Below are positions 35,586 through 45,246 of a stretch of 64,000 nucleotides of DNA, one piece after another. Source of the stretch: an uncultured Prevotella sp. (lineage in GTDB: Bacteria; Bacteroidota; Bacteroidia; Bacteroidales; Bacteroidaceae); assembly GCA_947170265.1 (NCBI GenBank), contig CAMVSV010000003.1:1-64000 (forward strand), in the 5' to 3' direction. Below the pieces are notes generated by a model, which was not told where the DNA came from, ran no database searches, and was given only the letters and a program-made list of their open reading frames with translations. Positions within the stretch are counted from its first letter, which is position 1; each line of letters opens with the position of its first letter. A program made the position numbers and the translations under genes.

Positions 35586-36290
35586 TTGAATATTTTCAAG
35601 AATATAATAAAAGCTTTAAGATGGGCGATATCGATATTCTTCGTATCGTCCATCTTAATGGTAGTAATATACCGTTTCATACCTGTTTATTTCACCCCAT
35701 TGATGTTCATACGCTGTATTGAACAGGTGACTACAGGGGAAACACCAACCATTCACCACCACTGGGTGCCTCTTGATGAGATGTCAATATACATGCCAGT
35801 AGCAGCCATTGCTGGTGAAGATCAGAGCTTTATGGAACATAACGGTTTTAACTTCAGGTCCATAAAGAAAGCCTTGGAGAAGAACAAGGAAAAGGGAAAA
35901 ATAGTAAGAGGAGGTAGCACCATCTCACAACAGACTGCAAAGAACGTGTTTCTTTGGCCTGACCGTTCATGGCTGAGAAAAGGTCTTGAGTCTTATTTCA
36001 CCGTACTCATTGAACTTGTCTGGGGCAAGCACAGGATTATGGAGGTTTATGTAAACTCCATTGAGATGGGAAACGGCATTTACGGAGCAGATGCTGTAGC
36101 TAAGCAGCATTTCAACACCGATGCAGCACATCTAACACGTTCTCAGTGTGCGCTTATAGTTGCCACGTTGCCCAACCCAAGGCGTTTCAGTTCAGCATAT
36201 CCAAGCGAATACATGCTGAAACGTCAACGACAATTAGGAAGAGAAATGAAACATATACCCGTGTTTCCCAAAGAAGGAAACGACAAGTAA
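35586..36290 (+). CDS. mtgA: Monofunctional peptidoglycan glycosyltransferase
   Basis: MtgA polymerises lipid II into glycan strands at the inner membrane. The 234-residue GT51 protein has one N-terminal membrane helix (about 10-32), the catalytic Glu E78 in AGEDQSFMEHNGF, the substrate motif GGSTISQQTAKN (109-120) and GNGIYGADAVAKQHF. It begins at TTG (35586): the first in-frame ATG would remove half of the membrane helix. The next gene, a helicase, starts 6 bp later. Confidence 0.92.
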   Translation: MNIFKNIIKALRWAISIFFVSSILMVVIYRFIPVYFTPLMFIRCIEQVTTGETPTIHHHWVPLDEMSIYMPVAAIAGEDQSFMEHNGFNFRSIKKALEKNKEKGKIVRGGSTISQQTAKNVFLWPDRSWLRKGLESYFTVLIELVWGKHRIMEVYVNSIEMGNGIYGADAVAKQHFNTDAAHLTRSQCALIVATLPNPRRFSSAYPSEYMLKRQRQLGREMKHIPVFPKEGNDK

Positions 36291-36296
36291 GACGAT

Positions 36297-38708
36297 ATGG
36301 AAAACGACATACTCTCACAATTAAACGATTCGCAGCGAAGAGCTGTAGAATACTGCGATGGTCCGGCGCTTGTGATAGCCGGTGCAGGTTCTGGCAAGAC
36401 AAGAGTTCTGACCTATAAGATTGCATACCTGCTGCAACAAGGTTACAAGCCATGGAACATCATGGCACTAACCTTCACGAATAAAGCAGCAAAGGAGATG
36501 AAGACACGAATAGGAAAGCTTGTGGGAGATGACTTGGCACGCTACCTGAATATGGGAACGTTTCATTCCATTTTTGCCAGAATACTGCGCAGAGAAGCTG
36601 CGAGTTTAGGCTATCAGACAAGCTTTACCATCTACGACGAAGGCGACTCACGTTCATTGATAAAAGACGTTATCAAAAATCTCGGACTTGATGACAAACA
36701 GTATAAACCAGCAACTGTTCACAGCCGCATTTCTATGGCAAAGAACCATCTGATTACACCCGAACAATATGTCAACGACAGAAGCGCATTGCAACGAGAC
36801 GTAGAAACACGATTGCCACATATCACTGACATTTATTCACAATATCAACTGAGATTGTTGCAAGCAAACGCCATGGACTTTGATGATCTTCTGGTAAACA
36901 CCTTTCTGCTGTTCAAGAGAAACGAAGACATACGCATTAAATACGCCGATGCTTTCAAGTATATACTTGTTGACGAGTATCAGGACACAAACATGGCTCA
37001 ACAAGCAATAGTGCTTCAGCTTGCGAAGGAACACAAACACGTTTGTGTGGTGGGTGACGATGCACAAAGCATATATGCCTTCAGAGGCGCAAACATTGAC
37101 AACATATTGGATTTCAGGCAGCAATTCAAGGAAGCTGAGTTATTTAAACTTGAACAGAACTACAGAAGTACACAGCGAATAGTGGAAGCTGCCAACAGCC
37201 TAATTAAGCACAATCAACGGCAAATACAAAAGGATGTATTCAGTATGAATCAAGAAGGCGAGAAAATAAACTACAAGCCAGCGTATAGCGATAAAGAGGA
37301 AGCTGTGATTGTGTGCAACGACATCTCGTCAATAAGACGTAAAGACAAATGCGACTATTCAGATTTTGCAATACTCTATCGTACAAATGCACAAAGCAGA
37401 GCCTTCGAGGAAGAGTTGAGAAGAAGGAGCATTCCATATCGGATATACGGTGGACTGTCCTTTTATCAAAGAAAAGAGATAAAGGACATCCTTGCTTATT
37501 TCAGATTAACAGCCAATCCGCATGACGAGGAAGCTTTGAAACGAGTAATCAACTACCCTACCAGGGGTATTGGCAACACTACCATACAGAAGATACAAGA
37601 GTGTGCACTGAATAACAACGTTAGCCTTTGGGAAGTGATTGAATGCCCTGAGAAATTCTCACTTGGTATAAACAAAGGAACACTCACCAAGGTTGGAGCT
37701 TTTCGCGACCTTATATGTGGCTATATTGCTGATTTGGAACATAAGGATGCTCTTGTTCTCGGACAAGAAATCATTCAATCAAGTGGAATATCTGCACAGA
37801 TATACTCGTCAAAAGACCCCGAGGACATTGCCAAACAGGAAAATGTACAAGAACTGGTGGCAAGCCTGCAAGAGTTTGTAGAGATTGCGAAAGAAGAAGG
37901 ACGAGAGAATGAAGTCTATTTGGATAACTTCATACATGAGATTGCCTTGTTCAGCGACCTTGACAGCGAAGACGATGAAAGCGGAAAAGTGTCGCTTATG
38001 ACGATACACTCAGCCAAAGGATTGGAGTTCCCGACAGTGTTCATCGTAGGACTGGAAGAAAACATATTTCCGAGTCAGATGGCTACAAACTCTATGAAGG
38101 AGCTTGAAGAGGAACGAAGACTGCTGTATGTTGCAATAACGAGAGCCGAAAAACACTGCATCCTTACAAATGCGAAGAGCAGGTTCAGGTATGGACGCAT
38201 GGAATTTGACTCACCGAGCCGCTTCCTTAATGACATAGCCCCAACCCTTATACAAACAGATACCAAAAATGCTATGGGAGGTGCTATAGACAGACCGTTT
38301 GGATTTGCAAGGACAAGATTCAACCCACAAGGGGAAATGCAAAATTCAAGACCCGTAGCAACACAATTCAGGGCTGACCCGAAGCCTAAAATAACATCTC
38401 CAAGGAGGAAGGAAACGGCTATTGATCCCCTGAGTGCAGCTTTCAAGAATAAAATAGCGGAAAGCGGAGGTAATCTGAAAAAAGTAGAGGATGCAATTAA
38501 AAATGGTGGAAGGACTCTGTCTTCCACAAACCAATTTGCAACTGCAACGTTAAAAGTAGGTGACATAATTGAGCATCAGAGATTTGGTATTGGAGAAATA
38601 ATAAAGATTGAGGGAAATGGCGAAAACACAAAAGCAACCGTGGCTTTCAAAAATGCTGGTACTAAACAGCTGTTGTTGAAGTTTGCCAAATACAAAATAT
38701 TATCATAA
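36297..38708 (+). CDS. pcrA: UvrD/PcrA family ATP-dependent DNA helicase
   Basis: A 803-residue superfamily 1 helicase acting in repair and in clearing DNA of bound proteins. Motifs in order: Q-motif LNDSQRRAVEY (about 7-17), Walker A GAGSGKT (about 29-35), Ia TFTNKAAKEM, II VDEYQDTN, III GDDAQSIYAFRGA, IV NYRST, V TIHSAKGLEFPTVFIVG and VI LLYVAITRAEKHC. The extended C-terminus (about 650-803) ends in a Tudor-like HQRFGIGEIIKIEG segment as in PcrA. PcrA and UvrD cannot be separated on sequence alone here. It sits 6 bp after mtgA; truA follows at 36 bp. Confidence 0.94.
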   Translation: MENDILSQLNDSQRRAVEYCDGPALVIAGAGSGKTRVLTYKIAYLLQQGYKPWNIMALTFTNKAAKEMKTRIGKLVGDDLARYLNMGTFHSIFARILRREAASLGYQTSFTIYDEGDSRSLIKDVIKNLGLDDKQYKPATVHSRISMAKNHLITPEQYVNDRSALQRDVETRLPHITDIYSQYQLRLLQANAMDFDDLLVNTFLLFKRNEDIRIKYADAFKYILVDEYQDTNMAQQAIVLQLAKEHKHVCVVGDDAQSIYAFRGANIDNILDFRQQFKEAELFKLEQNYRSTQRIVEAANSLIKHNQRQIQKDVFSMNQEGEKINYKPAYSDKEEAVIVCNDISSIRRKDKCDYSDFAILYRTNAQSRAFEEELRRRSIPYRIYGGLSFYQRKEIKDILAYFRLTANPHDEEALKRVINYPTRGIGNTTIQKIQECALNNNVSLWEVIECPEKFSLGINKGTLTKVGAFRDLICGYIADLEHKDALVLGQEIIQSSGISAQIYSSKDPEDIAKQENVQELVASLQEFVEIAKEEGRENEVYLDNFIHEIALFSDLDSEDDESGKVSLMTIHSAKGLEFPTVFIVGLEENIFPSQMATNSMKELEEERRLLYVAITRAEKHCILTNAKSRFRYGRMEFDSPSRFLNDIAPTLIQTDTKNAMGGAIDRPFGFARTRFNPQGEMQNSRPVATQFRADPKPKITSPRRKETAIDPLSAAFKNKIAESGGNLKKVEDAIKNGGRTLSSTNQFATATLKVGDIIEHQRFGIGEIIKIEGNGENTKATVAFKNAGTKQLLLKFAKYKILS

Positions 38709-38744
38709 TCAGTATTTTTTACACACATCATACCATAAGAAGAC

Positions 38745-39482
38745 ATGCGCAGATATTTCATATATCTAAAATACGATGGAAGTGCGTATCACGGATGGCA
38801 AACACAGCCAAACGGAAACTCAGTTCAGGAGGAACTACAACGGGCACTCAGCACACTCCTGAGAAAGGATATATCTATAACAGGAGCTGGAAGAACTGAT
38901 ACTGGGGTGCACGCAAGATTGATGACGGCACATTTCGACTCACTCATAGTTGTTGACTGTCAGCAACTGAAGTACAGATTAAACAGGATTCTGCCTCATG
39001 ACATTGCAATAGACGATATTAAGGAGGTTGACAACGACCTTCATGCCCGCTTTTCTGCTACATCAAGAACATACCACTATTATATTCATCAGAAGAAAAA
39101 TCCATTCAAGCGCAATTACTCATACGAGATACATTACAAGCTTGACTTTGATAAAATGAACGAAGCAGCAGAAATGCTTCTGCAAACATCTGACTTCGGA
39201 GCTTTCTGTAAAGCTGGTAGTGACGTAAAGACAACAATATGCAATGTTACAGAAGCGTATTGGCAACAAGTTGATAACGAAGAGCAAAGCTATTGCTTCA
39301 TTATCTCAGCAAACAGATTTCTAAGAAATATGGTAAGAGCGGTTGTTGGAACACTCATTGACGTGGGGAGAGGACGTATCACAATCGAAGATTTTTCAAA
39401 AATCATCCAAGGTAAAAAGCGCTCAGAGGCCGGAGAATCCGTACCAGGCAACGCTCTTTTCCTATGGGACATACAGTATTAG
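38745..39482 (+). CDS. truA: tRNA pseudouridine(38-40) synthase TruA
   Basis: TruA makes pseudouridine in the anticodon arm of tRNAs. The 245-residue protein shows the YDGSAYHGWQTQPN opening and the catalytic motif GAGRTDTGVHA with D52. The C-terminal FLRNMVRAVVGTLIDVGRG segment is family-typical. It is the last gene of the unit beginning with the OmpA lipoprotein. A 232-bp gap with the dapA promoter follows. Confidence 0.96.
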   Translation: MRRYFIYLKYDGSAYHGWQTQPNGNSVQEELQRALSTLLRKDISITGAGRTDTGVHARLMTAHFDSLIVVDCQQLKYRLNRILPHDIAIDDIKEVDNDLHARFSATSRTYHYYIHQKKNPFKRNYSYEIHYKLDFDKMNEAAEMLLQTSDFGAFCKAGSDVKTTICNVTEAYWQQVDNEEQSYCFIISANRFLRNMVRAVVGTLIDVGRGRITIEDFSKIIQGKKRSEAGESVPGNALFLWDIQY

Positions 39483-39630
39483 TATATGAAGAAATACAGA
39501 AAAGCTGCTAATGCTAAGTGAAAGTTGCAAAATGAAAACACAAATATCAGATAAACAACCAAAATAACAGTTTAGAGCCAAGATTAATAAAATAATTGAT
39601 ACGAATTCTTATAAACAACAAACTTTTTAC

Positions 39631-39638
39631 TACCTTTG
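39631..39638 (+). promoter_or_regulatory. -7 promoter element (TACCTTTG) for dapA-thrC
   Basis: An exact TAnnTTTG match 76 bp before dapA. The 39483-39714 gap holds nothing else I recognise. Confidence 0.55.
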
Positions 39639-39714
39639 CACCGATTTGTAAAAAGTGGATGAAACATCCTTATCTTTAAGTCTTTACATTTTAGAAATAT
39701 ATATAATATAAATT

Positions 39715-40602
39715 ATGGCACAAAATATCTTCAAAGGATTAGGAATTGCTCTCATAACACCGTTTAAGAGTGATGGCGGAGTTGATTGGGAAGCACTCGA
39801 GAACGTTGTAAAATACCAGATAGAAAAAGGAGCTGACTTTTTCTGCATCCTTGCAACAACAGGTGAAACTCCATGCCTTACCACCGAAGAGAAACAAAAG
39901 ATAAAAGAACTCGTAGTAAGATTGGTTGATGGTAAGCTACCCATTCTCATGGGATGCGGAGGAAACAATACTGCTGCCGTAATTGAAGAAATCAAGAACA
40001 CGGACTTCAGCGGCATTGACGGAATACTTAGCGTTTGTCCATACTACAATAAACCATCACAAGAAGGATTATACCAACATTTCAAGAAAATAGCAGAAGC
40101 AAGTTCGTTGCCTGTTGTACTCTACAATGTACCTGGCAGAACTGGCATAAATCTCAAGCCTCAGACAACCATACGTCTCGCGAATGACTGCCCAAATATT
40201 GTAGCAATAAAAGAAGCAAGCGGCTCGCTTGAACAGGTTGACGAAATAATCAAAGGCAAGCCTGCAGATTTTGATGTGCTCAGTGGCGATGATGCCCTAA
40301 CATTCTCTATGGTGGCAAGCGGTGCAGCTGGAGTAATCTCAGTAATAGGCAATGCTCTCCCAAAAGAATTCTCTCGAATGATAAGATACGAATTCAAGGG
40401 CGAATATGAACCTGCAAGACGCATACACCACCGTTTCACCGAGCTCTACAGTCTGCTGTTTGTTGACGGCAACCCCGCCGGTGTAAAAGCATTATTGTCT
40501 GAAATGGGAATGATAGAAAATGAGCTTCGCCTTCCACTTGTTCCCACGAAGGTGACAACAAAACAAAAAATGGCTGAGATACTGAAAGAATTGCGATTAT
40601 AA
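39715..40602 (+). CDS. dapA: 4-hydroxy-tetrahydrodipicolinate synthase
   Basis: DapA condenses pyruvate with aspartate semialdehyde as the first step of lysine and diaminopimelate synthesis. The 295-residue protein has the TIM-barrel landmarks: GIALITPFKSDGGVDW, TTGETPCLTTEEK, Y137 in LYNVPGRTG and the Schiff-base lysine K166 in AIKEASGS. Length and motifs are normal. It is cotranscribed with thrC (17 bp apart), which draws on the same aspartate-derived pathway. Confidence 0.97.
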   Translation: MAQNIFKGLGIALITPFKSDGGVDWEALENVVKYQIEKGADFFCILATTGETPCLTTEEKQKIKELVVRLVDGKLPILMGCGGNNTAAVIEEIKNTDFSGIDGILSVCPYYNKPSQEGLYQHFKKIAEASSLPVVLYNVPGRTGINLKPQTTIRLANDCPNIVAIKEASGSLEQVDEIIKGKPADFDVLSGDDALTFSMVASGAAGVISVIGNALPKEFSRMIRYEFKGEYEPARRIHHRFTELYSLLFVDGNPAGVKALLSEMGMIENELRLPLVPTKVTTKQKMAEILKELRL

Positions 40603-40619
40603 TAATCTTTTCAATAAAA

Positions 40620-41948
40620 ATGAGATACTACAGCACAAACGGCATAGCTCCTGAGGCAACACTCCAGAAAGCAGTTGTAAAAGGCTTAGCAGAAGACAGA
40701 GGGTTGTATATGCCAAAGAAAATAAAAAGCCTGCCAAAAGAATTCATTGACAACATAGAGAAGTATTCTTTCAAAGAAATTTCACTGGCAGTAGCGAAAG
40801 CGTTCTTCTCGGAAGATGTTGATGAAGAAGCTCTAAAGAATATTGTCTACGACACTTTGGCCTTTGACTGCCCTATTGTTCAGGTTAGCGACAATATTTA
40901 TTCGCTGGAGCTATTCCATGGACCGACGCTAGCATTTAAGGATGTTGGCGCACGATTTATGGCAAGACTTCTTCAATATTTCATAAAGAAAGAGCACAAC
41001 AACATGCAAGAAAGCCAATTGGTGAACGTGCTTGTTGCAACAAGCGGCGACACAGGAAGTGCTGTGGCTAATGGCTTTCTTGGTGTAGAAGGTATACATG
41101 TCTATGTTCTCTATCCTAAAGGAAAGGTAAGTGATATACAAGAGTGCCAATTTACCACACTCGGACAGAATATCACAGCCATTGAGGTGGATGGAGTATT
41201 TGACGATTGCCAAGCGCTGGTGAAAAATGCATTTATGGATAATGAGCTCAATAGTAATATGAGACTCACGTCCGCCAACAGCATAAATGTAGCCCGTTTC
41301 CTTCCACAGGCTTTCTACTATTTCAATGCCTATGCAAGGCTGAAGGAAAGAAACCCAGAGGCAGCCAGTAATATGGTAATGTGTGTACCTTCTGGAAATT
41401 TTGGAAATATATGTGCAGCTCTCTTTGGTCATACCATGGGACTTCCCATTAAACGCTTCATAGCTGCCAATAATGCCAACGACGTATTCTTCAACTATCT
41501 ACGAACAGGAGAATATCTGCCGCAACCAACCAAAGCTACTTTGGCAAATGCAATGGATGTTGGTGATCCGAGCAACTTTGCGAGAATATTGGATTTGTAT
41601 GGTAAAAGTCATGAACGGATAACCAGTATAATTAGTGGTGCAACATACAGCGACGAACAGATAAAAACAGCCATGAGAGAATGCATGAAATCTCACGGAT
41701 ATATACTCGACCCGCATGGAGCATGTGGATACCAAGCGCTGAAAGAGCAACTAAGAAATGGAGAGACTGGTATATTCTGTGAAACGGCACATCCCGCCAA
41801 ATTCAAGGAAAAAGTTGACCAGATACTGTCAACAGACATAGATATTCCTGAAAGACTAGCCGAATTCATGAAAGGAAAGAAACAAGCAGTGGAACTTTCA
41901 AAACACTTCAATGATTTCAAGGCTTTCCTTTTGGCGCAAGGCAAATAG
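40620..41948 (+). CDS. thrC: Threonine synthase
   Basis: ThrC turns O-phosphohomoserine into threonine using pyridoxal phosphate. The 442-residue protein shows YYSTNGIAPEATLQKAVVKGLAEDRGLYMP, the PLP lysine K107 in FHGPTLAFKDVGARF, ATSGDTGSAVANGF and the cofactor-phosphate loop CVPSGNFGNICAAL. It pairs with dapA, the competing branch from aspartate semialdehyde. A strong bidirectional terminator lies 12 bp after the stop. Confidence 0.97.
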   Translation: MRYYSTNGIAPEATLQKAVVKGLAEDRGLYMPKKIKSLPKEFIDNIEKYSFKEISLAVAKAFFSEDVDEEALKNIVYDTLAFDCPIVQVSDNIYSLELFHGPTLAFKDVGARFMARLLQYFIKKEHNNMQESQLVNVLVATSGDTGSAVANGFLGVEGIHVYVLYPKGKVSDIQECQFTTLGQNITAIEVDGVFDDCQALVKNAFMDNELNSNMRLTSANSINVARFLPQAFYYFNAYARLKERNPEAASNMVMCVPSGNFGNICAALFGHTMGLPIKRFIAANNANDVFFNYLRTGEYLPQPTKATLANAMDVGDPSNFARILDLYGKSHERITSIISGATYSDEQIKTAMRECMKSHGYILDPHGACGYQALKEQLRNGETGIFCETAHPAKFKEKVDQILSTDIDIPERLAEFMKGKKQAVELSKHFNDFKAFLLAQGK

Positions 41949-41960
41949 TGTAAAAGCAAT

Positions 41961-41997
41961 AAAGCCCTCCCTGTCATTCAGACTGAAGGAGGGCTTT
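41961..41997. terminator. Bidirectional terminator between thrC and the DUF3078 gene
   Basis: AAAGCCCTCC (41961-41970) and GGAGGGCTTT (41988-41997) form a 10-bp GC-rich stem between two convergent genes. T-runs result on both strands from the A/T ends of the arms. Confidence 0.85.
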
Positions 41998-42001
41998 ATT
42001 A

Positions 42002-43162
42002 TTAGAAAGAATAGCTCAACCCGATACTGGAGAACTCTTTGAACTGGAAATATCCATGGTGAGCATCCCTGGTAACGGAGTCGTCAAAGCGTGGGAAGAC
42101 AAACAATTGTGCAGACAGCCAACGATTGAGAGTAAATACAAATGTGTTTTCCCATTCATACTCAACCCTATGTGATGTAGCATATCCATACATACGAGAC
42201 TTCCACTTAATTACATCATTAATATCCCAAACGATGTCCAAGGTAAATTGTGAACCCACATCCTTCTTAATGTGATGTCCTTCGTCTATTCCAATTCTAC
42301 CTGCAAGTTCAATTATACGAGTTGACTTCATGTTGAAAGCCAACGGCGCGAGATGAACCGTTCCAGTGAGACGATGGTCAAGCCAATCTACAGTATAGTC
42401 CATACCCAATGACACGTTTAGGTTGAACGGAGACATAAAATCGGCATAGAGCTCAGGATCATTGCTTTTATATGAATGAGTGAATTGAGTGTTGGCAACC
42501 ATTTGAACTGTATAATACCAATGTTTGTGAGCTTGAATACCAAACTTAGATGTCAACCTCAAGAGATCCTCCGTAGATTTCAAGCGATGTATGGAGTCTG
42601 TACGGGAATTCTGAACTCCGAGTTTCATTTCCAATTTGTTATCCCATTTAATCCTCTGCCGATTGTTGAAATTTGCTTCCATTGCAGCAGCACCAAGCAT
42701 GGAATAATTGCTTTCTCCACCCTTGTACCAATTACCAGTAACAAAGTTCTGCATGAACTGAAGGGAATAATCTCCCTTGACCGACCAGAATCGCGGTCTA
42801 AGCAACTTCATGTCAACGACTACAGGCAATAACACCTCTTCTACATTACTTGAATCAATATCTTCAAGGTGGGTGTTATTTCTAATCTCCATGCTACCAT
42901 ACAAAGAAGTATTCTTATATGAATTAGCATCAGGCTGAGAATAACGAATATTCTCTGGATGGGAAATATAGTAATCTAACAACAATGAGTCAACACGGGA
43001 GTGATGCTTTCCAATGGTGAAATATTTGTTTACAATATCACGACTAAATGTTGCATGCATAATCATAGATTCACCAACGATACTGTCGGTTATAGACGAA
43101 TCTGATTGCGGGAAACAAGGTAAAACTTGCATAAGCAAGGCAACAAATATAATACGACGCAT
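42002..43162 (-). CDS. DUF3078 family outer-membrane-like protein
   Basis: A 386-residue secreted protein with signal peptide MRRIIFVALLMQVLPCFPQ. The mature part contains WSVKGDYSLQFMQNFVTGNWYKGGESNYSM, the conserved segment of DUF3078 proteins, and alternating beta-strand pattern up to a C-terminal YFQFKEFSSIGLSYSF, which looks like the final strand of an outer membrane barrel. The frame extends to 43207, but the promoter at 43205-43212 lies there, so ATG 43162 is the likely start. Function unknown; not linked to the convergent thrC. Confidence 0.82.
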   Translation of the reverse strand: MRRIIFVALLMQVLPCFPQSDSSITDSIVGESMIMHATFSRDIVNKYFTIGKHHSRVDSLLLDYYISHPENIRYSQPDANSYKNTSLYGSMEIRNNTHLEDIDSSNVEEVLLPVVVDMKLLRPRFWSVKGDYSLQFMQNFVTGNWYKGGESNYSMLGAAAMEANFNNRQRIKWDNKLEMKLGVQNSRTDSIHRLKSTEDLLRLTSKFGIQAHKHWYYTVQMVANTQFTHSYKSNDPELYADFMSPFNLNVSLGMDYTVDWLDHRLTGTVHLAPLAFNMKSTRIIELAGRIGIDEGHHIKKDVGSQFTLDIVWDINDVIKWKSRMYGYATSHRVEYEWENTFVFTLNRWLSAQLFVFPRFDDSVTRDAHHGYFQFKEFSSIGLSYSF

Positions 43163-43204
43163 AGAGCTTGAGCTATAAACATTAACTTTAAACACTAAGA
43201 GATG

Positions 43205-43212
43205 CAAAGGTA
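43205..43212 (-). promoter_or_regulatory. -7 promoter element (TACCTTTG) for the DUF3078 gene
   Basis: An exact TAnnTTTG match on the minus strand, 42 bp before ATG 43162. It excludes the upstream in-frame ATG at 43207. Confidence 0.55.
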
Positions 43213-43256
43213 ATATTTTTTTGATAGTCTGCTTCGCTAATATTACAAAAAATAAC

Positions 43257-43264
43257 TAACTTTG
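43257..43264 (+). promoter_or_regulatory. -7 promoter element (TAACTTTG) for yidC
   Basis: An exact TAnnTTTG match 38 bp before yidC, divergent from the DUF3078 promoter. Confidence 0.55.
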
Positions 43265-43302
43265 CAGCTTTAATGATAGTATAGAACAAAAACAAAACAC
43301 AA

Positions 43303-45204
43303 ATGGATAAGAACACCATAATAGGATTTGTGCTCATTGCGGCCGTACTCATTGGATATAGCATTTATACTCAACCATCCAAAGAACAGCTGGCTGAGCA
43401 AAGAGAACAATTCGTGAAAGACTCTATTGAAAAAGCAAAGCAGCAAGAAAAACAAGTAAAGCAACAAAAGGAAAAAGAAAGCATGGTTGCTGTATCTGAC
43501 AGCAATGCTCTCTTTAAGAATTCAAGTACACAACAGGAAAGAGACATTATATTAAAAAACAATAAGTTAGAGCTTACCATCTCAACAAAAGGAGGCACTG
43601 TTGAAAAAGCAATCCTCAAGGGATATACCGGACACAGGAAGGATAAGGCAGACACAAAGGATTTGACGCTCTTTGATTCAGAAGAACAACGAATCAATTT
43701 CACTCTTGCAGCTAAGGAAACAAACATTGAAACAGAGAATTTGCTGTTTGAACCCATAGCATCGACTGATTCCACTCTTACGCTTTTAGCCACATCATCA
43801 GAAGGGAAATCATTATCAATAAACTACAAGCTTGGGCAAGGATACATGCTCCACATGAGCATAAAAGCTCAAGGAATGAAAGATTTGTTTGCTCCAGACT
43901 ATAATGTCTTAGGTGTCGACTGGAGCCAAAAATGCAGACAACAGGAGAAAGGTTTCACTTTTGAGAACCGTTATGCGACCCTTACTTACAAGGAAACAGA
44001 AGGAGGAACAGATCACCTAAGTGAGACGACGGAGAAAAAAGACCAGCAGATAGAAGAAGAGCTTGAGTGGGTGGCATTCAAAGACCAATTCTTCTCATCA
44101 ATAATCATAGCTAAAAACAATTTTGCACCAAATGCGCTCATGACATCCATTCCTCATGAGAAAGGAAGCCAGTATCTCAAAGACTATCAAGCAAAAATGA
44201 AGACATTCTTTGATCCGTCAGGTGCCACACCATCAGAGTTTGAATTCTATTTTGGACCAAATGACTTCCAAATACTGCAAAATAGTGAAGACGAAAGCAC
44301 ATTCGGAAAGGATCTTGACCTACAAGAACTTGTTTACTTGGGATGGCCAATAGTAAGATGGATAAACAGATTCTTCACAATCTATGTATTTGACTGGCTA
44401 ACAAAGCTCGGCATACCAATGGGCATAGTACTCATTCTTATCACCTTGCTACTTAAGGTGATAACATTTCCTTTGGTAAAGAAAAGCTATATGAGCAGCG
44501 CTAAGATGAGAGTTCTCAAGCCAAGACTTGAAGAGGCTACCAAACAGTTTAACGCACCCGAGGATGCAATGCAAAAGCAGCAAGCCATGATGACAGAATA
44601 CTCTAAATATGGAGTTAGTCCAATGGCCGGATGTCTGCCAATGCTCATACAAATGCCTATTTGGATAGCCATGTTCAACTTTGTACCTAACGCTATACAA
44701 TTAAGAGGACAAAGCTTCCTATGGATTGATGACCTCAGCACATACGACCCGATAGTAGAATGGGGAAAGAATATCTGGATGATTGGAGATCACCTGTCAC
44801 TCACATGTATCCTTTTCTGTGTTTCAAACATACTATATTCCTGGATGACCATGAGGCAGCAAAAAGACCAAATGGTAGGTCAACAGGCTGAACAAATGAA
44901 GATGATGCAATGGATGATGTATCTCATGCCTTTGATGTTCTTCTTTATGTTCAACGACTATTCAAGTGGATTGAATTTCTATTATTTCATTTCACTCTTC
45001 TTCTCGGCAGCTATTATGTGGACACTCAGACATACCACTAATGACGAGAAGCTTCTCGCTATACTCGATGCAAAATATAAGGAAAACAAAAATAATCCCA
45101 AGAAACTCAGTGGACTGGCAGCACGTCTGCAAGCCATGCAGGAACAACAAGCTGAGCTACAAAGAAAGAGAGAAGAATTAGAAAGGAAAAAAAGAGGATT
45201 GTAA
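43303..45204 (+). CDS. yidC: Membrane protein insertase YidC
   Basis: YidC inserts and folds inner-membrane proteins with or without SecYEG. The 633-residue protein has an N-terminal helix (about 6-19), a coiled-coil-like Glu/Lys/Gln stretch (about 25-60) and a large periplasmic beta domain (about 80-340). The conserved five-helix core follows: LTKLGIPMGIVLILITLLLKVITFPLVKKSYMSSAKM, MAGCLPMLIQMPIWIAMF and the last helices around 515-590. A basic C-terminal tail rich in Arg, Lys and Glu follows. The first of four plus-strand genes; the DUF1846 gene starts 42 bp later. Confidence 0.96.
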   Translation: MDKNTIIGFVLIAAVLIGYSIYTQPSKEQLAEQREQFVKDSIEKAKQQEKQVKQQKEKESMVAVSDSNALFKNSSTQQERDIILKNNKLELTISTKGGTVEKAILKGYTGHRKDKADTKDLTLFDSEEQRINFTLAAKETNIETENLLFEPIASTDSTLTLLATSSEGKSLSINYKLGQGYMLHMSIKAQGMKDLFAPDYNVLGVDWSQKCRQQEKGFTFENRYATLTYKETEGGTDHLSETTEKKDQQIEEELEWVAFKDQFFSSIIIAKNNFAPNALMTSIPHEKGSQYLKDYQAKMKTFFDPSGATPSEFEFYFGPNDFQILQNSEDESTFGKDLDLQELVYLGWPIVRWINRFFTIYVFDWLTKLGIPMGIVLILITLLLKVITFPLVKKSYMSSAKMRVLKPRLEEATKQFNAPEDAMQKQQAMMTEYSKYGVSPMAGCLPMLIQMPIWIAMFNFVPNAIQLRGQSFLWIDDLSTYDPIVEWGKNIWMIGDHLSLTCILFCVSNILYSWMTMRQQKDQMVGQQAEQMKMMQWMMYLMPLMFFFMFNDYSSGLNFYYFISLFFSAAIMWTLRHTTNDEKLLAILDAKYKENKNNPKKLSGLAARLQAMQEQQAELQRKREELERKKRGL

Positions 45205-45246
45205 CCAACACGGAAACATTTTAAAAAAAACAGGAAAGGTACAAAG